Below, in pieces: positions 1 to 7,173 of a stretch of 21,147 nt of DNA. The notes beneath the pieces are model-generated. The model was not told where the DNA came from. It saw only the letters and a program-made list of their open reading frames with translations, and searched no databases. The position numbers and the translations under genes are program-made. The first letter of the stretch is position 1; every line of letters begins with the position of its first letter. Origin of the DNA: CAZGXM01 sp964529795 (lineage in GTDB: Bacteria; Bacillota; JADQBR01); the NCBI GenBank assembly GCA_964529795.1, contig CAZGXM010000045.1, forward strand, positions 1 to 21,147. Reading direction: 5' to 3'.

Positions 1-36
1 CCGTTTGAGCTGGCTACATGGGCCTTCTTTAAATAT

Positions 37-396
37 TTACTTTGACGTATCCCTGGTGGGCCGGGTACTCAAACGCTTACCTCCCAACAGGTGGAAGTGA
101 AGGTGGAAAACCACCTGCCCCCCGTGCTCCTTACAATTATTTACCAGCCGGAAGCCCTTTTCTGCAATCCCCATTTCTTCCGCAACCTTTACTGCCGCCA
201 AGTGCAAGTGACCGATTAATTCCTTATCTTCCGGACCTATAGCTGTAAGATCACTGATGTGCTTTTTGGTTATCAGCAAAATATGTACCGGGGTAACCGG
301 CTTGATATCTTTAAAAGCCAGGACCTGTTCGTCCTCGTAAACAATTTCTGCCGGAATTTCCCCGGCAGCTATTTTACAAAAAATGCAATCACTCAT
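37..396 (-). CDS. HIT family (histidine triad) nucleotide hydrolase
   Basis: Complete 119-residue protein. The histidine triad that gives the family its nucleotidyl hydrolase/transferase activity is visible as HLHFHLL (H98, H100, H102). An N-terminal CIFC pair (C4, C7) is typical of the zinc-binding HinT-like branch, which hydrolyses purine nucleoside phosphoramidates such as AMP-lysine. The start is secure: ATG follows AAAGGAGGTG at 6 nt, inside the 3' end of mtaB, and the two genes overlap by 4 bp (ATGA). It is the last gene seen in the hrcA-dnaK operon. The usual C-terminal WPPG ending of this family is not present; the last dozen residues (KRLSTRPTRDTSK) diverge, while the catalytic part is intact. 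The physiological substrate cannot be read from the sequence. Confidence 0.92.
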   Translation of the reverse strand: MSDCIFCKIAAGEIPAEIVYEDEQVLAFKDIKPVTPVHILLITKKHISDLTAIGPEDKELIGHLHLAAVKVAEEMGIAEKGFRLVNNCKEHGGQVVFHLHFHLLGGKRLSTRPTRDTSK

Positions 397-1694
397 CTGC
401 CAACACCTCCTTTCTTAGCTAAAAGATAACCATCCGCGACTTCAGCAACTTTCACCGTAACAAATCTGCCGCGCAGGCCCTCCCCGCCGGGAAAACGAAT
501 CTTTAAATAATTGGCGCTGTGCCCTTCCCAGCAATCACCCTGCCGCTGTTCCACCAAAACCTCCAGCGGCTGCCGGAGAAATTTCCCGGCATATTGTTCC
601 CACAAGCGTTTTCCCAACGCCAGCATTACCTTGCTACGTGCTTCTTTTTCCTCCGGCGGCACCTGCTGTTCAAAGCGGGCCGCCGGAGTGCCCTGCCGCG
701 GTGAATACTTGAATACGTGAAGTTTGGCAAAGCTTATTTCTTCAATAAAATCAGCACTTTCTTGAAACATTTTCCCAGTTTCCCCGGGAAAACCTACCAT
801 GACGTCAGTGGTGATTGCCGCCCGGGGGCGCCTTTGGCGGATTTGCGCCACAAGTTGGCGGAAATACCCGGTGTCGTAGGGCCTGCGCATGGCTTTGAGA
901 ATGTTATCGGAACCGCTCTGTAAGGGTATGTGGTAGTGAGGACAGATAACCGCTTCCCCGGTTAACGTATCCAGCAGGTCCGGAGTAATTTCATTGGGGT
1001 CTATCGAGCTGACCCGCAGCCGCTGCAGTCCGGGCATCTTAACCAGTGCCTTTAACAGCGTGTTCAAATCTGCATTGTCCAAATCCTGCCCGTAAGCACC
1101 GATATGAATGCCGGTCAAGACAACCTCTTTGAAACCACGGCGAACAAGATTCTCCACTGCCTGAATACTTTCGGCCAGCGGGCGGCTGCGTACCGGCCCC
1201 CGGGCATAAGGAACGATACAATATGTACAAAACTGCTGGCATCCTTCCTGTATCTTTAAAAATGCCCGTACAGTAGCAGCATCATTAAAGGGAAGGTCTT
1301 CAAATTCCTTTAATTCCCTCCGTGGGCCCACCAGGCTTACAGGAGACCCCTTCTGTACTTTTTCCACCAGCTCCACTATCCGGGAGCGCTCCCTGTTGCC
1401 AATAACCAGGTCCACTCCCCGGATATCCAGTATCTCACCGGGTGAAGTCTGGGCGTAGCACCCGGTAACGGCTATAACAGCCCGGCAATTTTGCCGGACG
1501 GCCCGGCGAATCATCTGTCGGGACTTCCGGTCCCCCAAATGGGTAACAGTACAGGTATGTATAACATAAACATCTGCCTCTTCCTTGAAGGGTACTATCT
1601 CGTAACCGTTTTGGCGAAAAAGGTTTTTTATGGCCTCGCCGTCATGCTGGTTTACCTTACATCCCAATACAAAAACCGCTGCCTTTTTAGCCAC
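393..1694 (-). CDS. mtaB: tRNA (N6-L-threonylcarbamoyladenosine(37)-C2)-methylthiotransferase MtaB
   Basis: Radical-SAM methylthiotransferase that converts t6A37 to ms2t6A37 in tRNAs reading ANN codons. The N-terminal UPF0004 domain carries three cluster cysteines (C12, C48, C79, in GCKVNQ, TCTVT and GCYAQ). The radical SAM motif C-x3-C-x2-C is C152, C156, C159 in EGCQQFCTYC, and the C-terminal region fits a TRAM domain. I set the start at GTG 1694 because GGGAGG lies 8 nt upstream. A GTG at 1715 is also in frame but lies deeper inside rsmE and lacks that spacing. The result is 433 residues, normal for the family. It overlaps the rsmE end by 8 bp and the HIT start by 4 bp, so it is translationally coupled. 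The order prmA-rsmE-mtaB matches Bacillus subtilis yqeT-yqeU-yqeV, favouring MtaB over MiaB. Confidence 0.93.
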   Translation of the reverse strand: MAKKAAVFVLGCKVNQHDGEAIKNLFRQNGYEIVPFKEEADVYVIHTCTVTHLGDRKSRQMIRRAVRQNCRAVIAVTGCYAQTSPGEILDIRGVDLVIGNRERSRIVELVEKVQKGSPVSLVGPRRELKEFEDLPFNDAATVRAFLKIQEGCQQFCTYCIVPYARGPVRSRPLAESIQAVENLVRRGFKEVVLTGIHIGAYGQDLDNADLNTLLKALVKMPGLQRLRVSSIDPNEITPDLLDTLTGEAVICPHYHIPLQSGSDNILKAMRRPYDTGYFRQLVAQIRQRRPRAAITTDVMVGFPGETGKMFQESADFIEEISFAKLHVFKYSPRQGTPAARFEQQVPPEEKEARSKVMLALGKRLWEQYAGKFLRQPLEVLVEQRQGDCWEGHSANYLKIRFPGGEGLRGRFVTVKVAEVADGYLLAKKGGVGR

Positions 1695-2439
1695 ATGCCT
1701 GTCCTCCCAAATCACCCAACCGGTGCATGATCATTACCAGCACGGCTATGGCCGCAGTTTCTGTACGCAAAATACGCTGTCCCAAGGTCACGGGAACAGC
1801 ACCATACTGCCGGGCACAGTCTATTTCCGCGGCGGTTAACCCGCCTTCCGGCCCAACTATATAGGCAACTGAAGCCGTTGATGAATATTTCAACAATAGA
1901 TCTCCCAGAGAAACACCTGCTGCCTCTTCCCAGGGCGCCACAATCGGGGTGCCCCCAGGCAAATGCGCCAATGCCGTTTCTAATGAAGATGGTTCCACAA
2001 TTTCCGGTATTTTAGACCTGCCGCACTGTTTTGCCGCTTCCCGGGCTATGCGCTGCCACCGCTGGACCCGGTCAGCAACCTTGTCCCTTTTTATCTGTAC
2101 CACGCAACGTTTCATCTCCACCGGCACTATCCTGCTGACACCCAATTCCGTGGTTTTTTGTATAATCAGGTCAAATTTATCATTCTTGGGAATTCCCTGT
2201 AAAAGAGTCACCTGCACCGGTGGCTCTCCGCCAGGCAACTCCTGCTCCAGACTGGCTGTGGTCACATCACTGGACACCTTTTCCAGTATCGCAAGAAAAC
2301 GTCTCCCGTTGCCGTCAGCCACAGCCACCTTTTCACCAGGCGTCAGGCGCAGCACTTTCGCCAGGTGGTACGCTTCTTCGCCGGTAATAGTAATCCCGGG
2401 CCCTCGTATTGCAGTTACCGGCACAAAAAATTGGTGCAT
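1687..2439 (-). CDS. rsmE: 16S rRNA (uracil(1498)-N3)-methyltransferase RsmE
   Basis: SPOUT-fold, SAM-dependent enzyme that methylates U1498 of 16S rRNA in the assembled 30S subunit. The N-terminal PUA-like RNA-binding part covers roughly residues 1-70. The C-terminal knotted domain shows the family motifs GPEGG (196-200) and LGQRILRTETA (219-229), which form the SAM pocket. I chose ATG 2439 (250 residues) because it follows AAGGTG by 8 nt and begins 5 bp after the prmA stop. A longer in-frame reading to 2475 would run into prmA and adds 12 residues unlike the family. Length is normal. It is embedded in the dnaJ-prmA-rsmE-mtaB string and presumably co-transcribed from the hrcA promoter. Confidence 0.95.
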   Translation of the reverse strand: MHQFFVPVTAIRGPGITITGEEAYHLAKVLRLTPGEKVAVADGNGRRFLAILEKVSSDVTTASLEQELPGGEPPVQVTLLQGIPKNDKFDLIIQKTTELGVSRIVPVEMKRCVVQIKRDKVADRVQRWQRIAREAAKQCGRSKIPEIVEPSSLETALAHLPGGTPIVAPWEEAAGVSLGDLLLKYSSTASVAYIVGPEGGLTAAEIDCARQYGAVPVTLGQRILRTETAAIAVLVMIMHRLGDLGGQACG

Positions 2440-2444
2440 CCCTG

Positions 2445-3377
2445 TCACACCTTTCTGGCTACCATTGCTACCCATCCATCCTGGTTAAATACTTCCTCAA
2501 CACGAAAATTGCGGCAACACAGGTAGTCTTTCACTTCCTTTCGCCTGTCATCTATTATCCCCGAAGCAATAAACAAACCTTCGTTCTTTAGCCTCTGCCA
2601 AACCTGGTCACTTAAATCCATAATAACATCGGCAATAATATTTGCCACAACCAAGTCCACTGCTCTTTCCACACCCAAAAGTAAATTGCCCGGCTGTACC
2701 TCCACCCGGGAAGAGACATTGTTCGCATCAATATTGGCGCCGGCAACCTTTACCGCGAGGGGGTCCAGGTCCACCGCCAAAACCTTTCCCGCTCCCAGCT
2801 TGGCAGCCGTGATGGCCAGCACCCCGGAACCGGTACCCACATCAATAACCTCTGCACCGGCTTGCAGATGCTTTTCCAGCGCCTTAATGCTCATTATGGT
2901 GGTAGGATGGGTACCGGTACCAAAAGCCATCCCCGGGTCAAGTTCAATCACTATCTCACCGGAACGGGCCTGATAATTTTCCCATGTAGGTTTAATAACA
3001 ACTTTTTCGGATACCTTCACCGGTTTATAATAAGTCTTCCAGGCATTGGCCCAGTCCGACTCCTTAATTTTCGTCAAAGTTATTTCCGCCCGGTAGTCTG
3101 CAAAGTACCAGACCAGTTCGTCCAAGCGTTTTCTGACGGTGGCAAGAAGCTCCGGCAAACGCCGGTCCACCGGTAAATATCCTTTTACCACAACGGATTC
3201 CGCTTCCAGGGTTTCCAGGGACAGTTCATTGTAGTCCCATTTCTTTTCCTTCAAGTAGGCAGCAACCACCTGCGGGTCTTCGATTACTACCCCGGCGGCG
3301 CCCACCTGGTAAAAAATATCCGCCACGCTTTCCATGGCACTTTCAGTTGTGGTAACGGATATTTCCTGCCATTCCAT
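2445..3377 (-). CDS. prmA: ribosomal protein L11 methyltransferase PrmA
   Basis: Class I SAM-dependent methyltransferase that modifies ribosomal protein L11, 310 residues, normal length. The N-terminal ferredoxin-like L11-recognition domain occupies about residues 1-100. The PrmA signature DPGMAFGTGTHPTT is at 147-160, SAM motif I VIDVGTGSG at 177-185 and the acidic motif II AVDLD at about 201-205. A later NIIADVI replaces the usual catalytic-loop motif, as in the family. The start ATG follows GGTG at 5 nt. The gene begins 19 bp after dnaJ and ends 5 bp before rsmE, so it belongs to the heat-shock operon's downstream modification segment. Loss of PrmA is generally tolerated in other bacteria. 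Confidence 0.95.
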   Translation of the reverse strand: MEWQEISVTTTESAMESVADIFYQVGAAGVVIEDPQVVAAYLKEKKWDYNELSLETLEAESVVVKGYLPVDRRLPELLATVRKRLDELVWYFADYRAEITLTKIKESDWANAWKTYYKPVKVSEKVVIKPTWENYQARSGEIVIELDPGMAFGTGTHPTTIMSIKALEKHLQAGAEVIDVGTGSGVLAITAAKLGAGKVLAVDLDPLAVKVAGANIDANNVSSRVEVQPGNLLLGVERAVDLVVANIIADVIMDLSDQVWQRLKNEGLFIASGIIDDRRKEVKDYLCCRNFRVEEVFNQDGWVAMVARKV

Positions 3378-3396
3378 TTAAACACCAACCCTGTTC

Positions 3397-4530
3397 CTAG
3401 CCCATAAAGGCATCCTTCATCTTTTCAAAAAAGCCTTTTTCCCTGGCCTGGTGATTTCTCTTGGTGCACGTGCCATCAAACTTACGCAGCAGTTCTTTTT
3501 GACTGTCGGTGAGATGAGCGGGGGTAATAACCCGTACTTTCACATGCTGGTCGCCCCTGCCGTAACCCTGCAGGCGGGGAAAGCCCTTGCCCTTCAACCG
3601 GAAACTGGTACCGGTCTGGGTCCCTTCGGGTATCTTGAGACTAACTTTCCCGTCCAAAGTGGGCACTTGCAAATCGCATCCCAAAGCCGCCTGGGCAAAG
3701 GTGATAGGCTGCTCGTAAATAACGTCATTCCCCTCACGGGTGAAATGCTTGTGGGGCTTAACCCTTAAAAAGACATATAGATCACCGGGCGGGCCACCGT
3801 TGACACCGCTTTCGCCGGCAGCAGCCACCCGCAGGCGCGAACCGGTATCCACCCCGGCAGGCACCTTCACCTTTATCTTACGCTGCCTGCGCACTCGGCC
3901 CTGGCCGTGGCACTCTTTACAAGGCGTCTTGATCACTTTTCCCTCGCCGTGGCAGTTATGACATGTTTTTACCGTCTGGAACATGCCAAAGGGTGTTTTT
4001 TGGCCTACCCTGATCTGACCGCTGCCTTTACAGACAGGACACGTGTCCGGGTGTGTACCCGGCTCGGCACCACTGCCGCCGCATTCCGGGCAGGTTTCCA
4101 GGCGCGATACCAGTATCTCCTTTTCCACACCGAAAGCAGCTTCCTCAAAGGTTATTTCCACCTGCGTCTTTAAATCGGCTCCCTGGCGCGGCCCGTTTCG
4201 CCGGGCCTGAGTCCCGCCGAAGCCGCCGCCAAAAAACATGTCAAAAATATCGCCAAAACCGGAAAAGTCCCCGGCACCGCCGCCGAAACCACCAAAACCG
4301 TTATCATCTGTACCGGCATGACCAAACTGGTCGTACCGGGCCCGTTTATCCGCATCACCCAAAACCTCATAGGCTTCTTTTACTTCCTTGAATTTCTGCT
4401 CCGCTTCCTTGTCACCGGGGTTTACATCGGGGTGGTACTTGCGGGCCAGCCTCCTGTATGCTTTTTTTATTTCCGACGGGTCAGCGTCTTTGGAAACGCC
4501 GAGCACCTCATAATAGTCTCGCTTGGACAT
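3397..4530 (-). CDS. dnaJ: chaperone DnaJ (Hsp40, type I)
   Basis: Cytosolic J-protein co-chaperone that delivers substrates to DnaK and stimulates its ATPase. All type I regions are present in order: J domain with HPD at 33-35, Gly/Phe-rich linker about 78-107, and four zinc-binding CxxCxGxG repeats (CPECGGSG 147-154, CPVCKGSG 164-171, CHNCHGEG 190-197, CKECHGQG 204-211). The C-terminal substrate domains follow. I take ATG 4530 (MSKRDYYEVLG, 377 residues), which begins exactly where DnaJ proteins normally do. A TTG 15 bp upstream would add an atypical leader. The ribosome binding site is poor, only a G run about 7 nt upstream, and is part of a dispersed 43-bp block. A 112-bp gap separates it from dnaK, the widest spacing between the members of the operon downstream of hrcA. 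Confidence 0.97.
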   Translation of the reverse strand: MSKRDYYEVLGVSKDADPSEIKKAYRRLARKYHPDVNPGDKEAEQKFKEVKEAYEVLGDADKRARYDQFGHAGTDDNGFGGFGGGAGDFSGFGDIFDMFFGGGFGGTQARRNGPRQGADLKTQVEITFEEAAFGVEKEILVSRLETCPECGGSGAEPGTHPDTCPVCKGSGQIRVGQKTPFGMFQTVKTCHNCHGEGKVIKTPCKECHGQGRVRRQRKIKVKVPAGVDTGSRLRVAAAGESGVNGGPPGDLYVFLRVKPHKHFTREGNDVIYEQPITFAQAALGCDLQVPTLDGKVSLKIPEGTQTGTSFRLKGKGFPRLQGYGRGDQHVKVRVITPAHLTDSQKELLRKFDGTCTKRNHQAREKGFFEKMKDAFMG

Positions 4531-4535
4531 GGAAA

Positions 4536-4578
4536 ACCCCCACAATAGCGGTGAGAAGTGCGAGGCGCGAAATGCGAA
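4536..4578. repeat. degenerate 43-bp intergenic block, copy A (upstream of dnaJ)
   Basis: This 43-bp stretch begins 6 bp upstream of the dnaJ ATG. Without gaps it matches the block at 11064-11106 upstream of hemW at 29 of 43 positions. Shared cores on the plus strand are ACCCC, AATAG, GTG and CGAGG, ending in GAA. Read on the coding strand it is a run of imperfect CGCA/CTCG-CACTTC units followed by CTATTGTGGGGGT. It carries the G-rich sequence that acts as the only visible ribosome binding site of dnaJ. The origin is unknown; it looks like a remnant of a dispersed intergenic repeat family. Confidence 0.45.
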
Positions 4579-4602
4579 CTACCGAGTCTATTTCACACCC
4601 CT

Positions 4603-4608
4603 ATTATA
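4603..4608 (-). promoter_or_regulatory. possible internal promoter -10 box for dnaJ
   Basis: A perfect TATAAT on the coding strand lies about 73 bp upstream of the dnaJ start, in the 112-bp gap after dnaK. No good -35 hexamer is found at 16-18 bp and there is no TG extension, so this is weak support for an internal start site. A 7-bp inverted repeat (GGTGAGA 4550-4556 with TCTCACC 4611-4617) brackets it. Confidence 0.25.
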
Positions 4609-4642
4609 CCTCTCACCATGTTTTAATCCTATAACTTAGCAG

Positions 4643-6484
4643 TTATTCCTTCTTGTCGTCGTCAACTTCCTGATAGTCGGCATCCACCACGTTGTCGTCG
4701 TTTTTTTGCCCGTCAGCGGTACCGCCGCCGTCCTGTGCCTGGCCCTGGTCCTGGGCCTGCTGGTAGATCTTGGAGGAAAGTTTGAATACGGCCTCGGACA
4801 AAGCCTCGGTCTTAGCCTTTATTTCCTCAAGGTCGTCTTTTTCCAGCGCTGCCTTGAGGTCCTCCTTGGCCTTTTCAATATTTTCCCTGTCTGTGGCCTC
4901 AACCTTGTCACCCAGTTCTTTTACTGTTTTTTCCGCCTGATAAATGAGAGAATCCGCATGGTTTCTGACTTCCACCTTTTCCTTGCGTTTTGTATCTTCT
5001 TCGGCATACTTTTCCGCGTCCTTGACCATTCTTTTCACTTCATCGTCACTGAGCCCGCCGGAGGATTTAATGGTAATATCCTGGGCCTTACCCGTGCCCA
5101 AATCCTTGGCGGTGACATGAACTATACCATTGGCGTCGATGTCAAACTTCACTTCAATCTGCGGTACTCCCCTGGGCGCCGGCGGTATTCCCGTCAGTTG
5201 GAAGCGTCCCAGAGTCTTATTGTCCGCAGCCATCTTTCTTTCCCCTTGAAGTACGTGAATATCCACCGCGGTTTGATTATCCGCTGCAGTAGAAAATATT
5301 TGGCTCTTGGAAGTGGGAATTGTGGTGTTTCGTTCAATTAACGGCGTGAAAACACCGCCTAAAGTTTCAATACCCAGGGTCAGCGGAGTAACATCCAAAA
5401 GCAGCACGTCTTTCACTTCACCGGCCAGTACTCCCGCTTGAATGGCCGCACCCAATGCTACGCACTCATCGGGGTTAATGCCCTTGTGCGGTTCTTTGCC
5501 AAGTATTTTTTTAATCGCTTCCTGAACCGCAGGAATACGCGTTGAACCGCCCACCAGAATGATTTTATCAATGTTCTCCGGCTTTAAGCCTGAATCGGAT
5601 AACGCCTGGCGGGTCGGGCCCATGGTTTTTTCCACCAGGTCGGCGGTTATTTTTTCAAACTTTGCCCGTGTGAGCGTAATGTCCAGGTGCTGCGGTCCCT
5701 CCTGGGTAGCGGTAATAAATGGCAGGTTGATGTTGGTGGAGGTAACACTTGACAGCTCGTGCTTGGCCTTTTCCGCAGCTTCCTTCAGGCGCTGCATGGC
5801 CATTTTGTCTTTTGACAGGTCAATGCCGTGAGATTTTTTAAACTCCTGTACCAGGTACTCCATGATACGCTCGTCAAAATCGTCACCGCCCAGGCGGTTA
5901 TTCCCGCTGGTGGCCTTGACTTCGAAAACACCGTCACCCAGTTCCAAAATGGAAACGTCGAAGGTGCCGCCGCCGAGGTCGTAAACCAAAATAGTCTGAT
6001 CCTCACCTTTATCCAAGCCGTATGCCAGCGAGGCGGCAGTAGGTTCGTTGATAATCCGCAGAACCTCCAAGCCGGCTATCTTCCCGGCATCTTTAGTCGC
6101 CTGACGCTGGCTGTCCGTAAAATATGCCGGGACCGTAATCACCGCCTGGGTCACTTTTTCGCCCAGGTAACTTTCTGCATCGGCTTTCAGTTTCTGGAGA
6201 ATCATGGCGGAAATCTCCTGGGGCGTGTAAGTTTTGTCCCCGATATTCACCTTGTGGTCCGTACCCATGTGACGTTTAATGGAAATAACCGTGCGGTCAG
6301 GATTGGTAATGGCTTGTCGCTTGGCCACCTGACCCACCAGTCGCTCGCCACCCTTGGAAAATGCTACCACCGACGGGGTGGTGCGATTACCTTCGGCGTT
6401 GGAAATAACAACCGCCTCACCGCCTTCCATTACTGCCATGCATGAGTTGGTGGTCCCCAAATCAATTCCAATTACCTTACCCAT
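4643..6484 (-). CDS. dnaK: molecular chaperone DnaK (Hsp70)
   Basis: Complete 613-residue Hsp70, the ATP-driven core of the DnaK-DnaJ-GrpE folding machine in the cytosol. The nucleotide-binding domain shows phosphate-1 motif IDLGTTNS (7-14), phosphate-2 motif DLGGGTFD (169-176) and the adenosine motif VGGSTRIP. The hydrophobic interdomain linker DVLLLDVTPL is intact, followed by the beta-sandwich substrate domain with TLGIETLGG and an alpha-helical lid ending in an acidic tail (VVDADYQEVDDDKKE). There is no degenerate or missing catalytic residue. The start is secured by GAGGAGGT 8 nt upstream. The gene starts 41 bp after grpE. It should be repressed by HrcA through the CIRCE at the head of the operon. 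Confidence 0.98.
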   Translation of the reverse strand: MGKVIGIDLGTTNSCMAVMEGGEAVVISNAEGNRTTPSVVAFSKGGERLVGQVAKRQAITNPDRTVISIKRHMGTDHKVNIGDKTYTPQEISAMILQKLKADAESYLGEKVTQAVITVPAYFTDSQRQATKDAGKIAGLEVLRIINEPTAASLAYGLDKGEDQTILVYDLGGGTFDVSILELGDGVFEVKATSGNNRLGGDDFDERIMEYLVQEFKKSHGIDLSKDKMAMQRLKEAAEKAKHELSSVTSTNINLPFITATQEGPQHLDITLTRAKFEKITADLVEKTMGPTRQALSDSGLKPENIDKIILVGGSTRIPAVQEAIKKILGKEPHKGINPDECVALGAAIQAGVLAGEVKDVLLLDVTPLTLGIETLGGVFTPLIERNTTIPTSKSQIFSTAADNQTAVDIHVLQGERKMAADNKTLGRFQLTGIPPAPRGVPQIEVKFDIDANGIVHVTAKDLGTGKAQDITIKSSGGLSDDEVKRMVKDAEKYAEEDTKRKEKVEVRNHADSLIYQAEKTVKELGDKVEATDRENIEKAKEDLKAALEKDDLEEIKAKTEALSEAVFKLSSKIYQQAQDQGQAQDGGGTADGQKNDDNVVDADYQEVDDDKKE

Positions 6485-6525
6485 TGATATCTACCTCCTC
6501 AAATTTTCAGATTAAATTAAGTGAA

Positions 6526-7158
6526 TTAATTTTTTGCAACTTTAACCATAGCCGGGCGAATAACCTTGTTTTTTAATTTATAACCCTTTTGCAGCACCTC
6601 TATCACTGTACTGTCAGGATATTCATCGGATTCCTCCTGCATTACCGCCTCGTGATGTTGAGGGTCGAAAGGCTGTGCTGCTGCCTCTATCACTGACAGG
6701 CCTTCCTGCTCCAGCACGCCCACCAACTGTTTGTAAATCATTTCCACACCAGTTTTAAAAGCCTGGCTTTCCCGGTCCGGGCTTTCCAGTGCCCGCTCAA
6801 AATTATCTAAAATCGGCAGCAGTTTTTCTATCAGGCTTTGGCAGGCATATTGCAAAAATTCCTGCTGTTCTTTACGGGTGCGTTTTCTGAAGTTATCGAA
6901 ATCCGCCTGCAGGCGTATATAACGCTGGTTTATTTCTTCTTTCTCCGCACTGACTGCATCAAGACTTTCCTGCAGTTGGGATAACCGGCCTGCTTCCGGG
7001 CCTTCTTCTCCATTTGCTTCCTCCTGTTCCGGGTCTTCCTGTGGCCCCGGATTTTCCTGCTGCTGTTGTATTTCTTCCTCATTTACAGCTTCATTACTTA
7101 AATTATGTGCATCATCCTCCTTCTGTTCACAGCAAGTAATCTCTTCCTCTTTAGCCAC
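6526..7158 (-). CDS. grpE: nucleotide exchange factor GrpE
   Basis: Releases ADP from DnaK to reset the chaperone cycle; it works as a cytosolic homodimer. The protein has a long, very acidic and glutamine-rich N-terminal segment (about the first 75 residues), then a coiled-coil dimerisation helix. GrpE signatures FDNFRKRTRKEQ and FDPQHHEAVMQEE follow, with the beta-wing C-terminus ending GYKLKNKVIRPAMVKVAKN. Start choice: GAGGTGATGACAGTG contains three overlapping starts. I prefer the last GTG (7158, 210 residues) because AGGTGA then has normal spacing. The ATG at 7164 and GTG at 7167 overlap the ribosome binding site itself. It starts 15 bp after the chaperonin stop, which supports co-translation with cpn. 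Confidence 0.95.
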   Translation of the reverse strand: MAKEEEITCCEQKEDDAHNLSNEAVNEEEIQQQQENPGPQEDPEQEEANGEEGPEAGRLSQLQESLDAVSAEKEEINQRYIRLQADFDNFRKRTRKEQQEFLQYACQSLIEKLLPILDNFERALESPDRESQAFKTGVEMIYKQLVGVLEQEGLSVIEAAAQPFDPQHHEAVMQEESDEYPDSTVIEVLQKGYKLKNKVIRPAMVKVAKN

Positions 7159-7173
7159 TGTCATCACCTCACA

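Noticed and set aside
37..80. Possible frameshift at the HIT protein C-terminus, because the usual WPPG ending is missing.
   Set aside because: Removing one C in the CGGCCCACCAGGG stretch restores a PPG-like reading, but that frame then runs open to the window edge with no stop, so a plain divergent tail is simpler.
5828..6445. Long open reading frame on the strand opposite dnaK.
   Set aside because: It is antisense to an intact, strongly conserved gene, with no ribosome binding site or recognisable domain; such frames arise from the codon bias of the sense gene.
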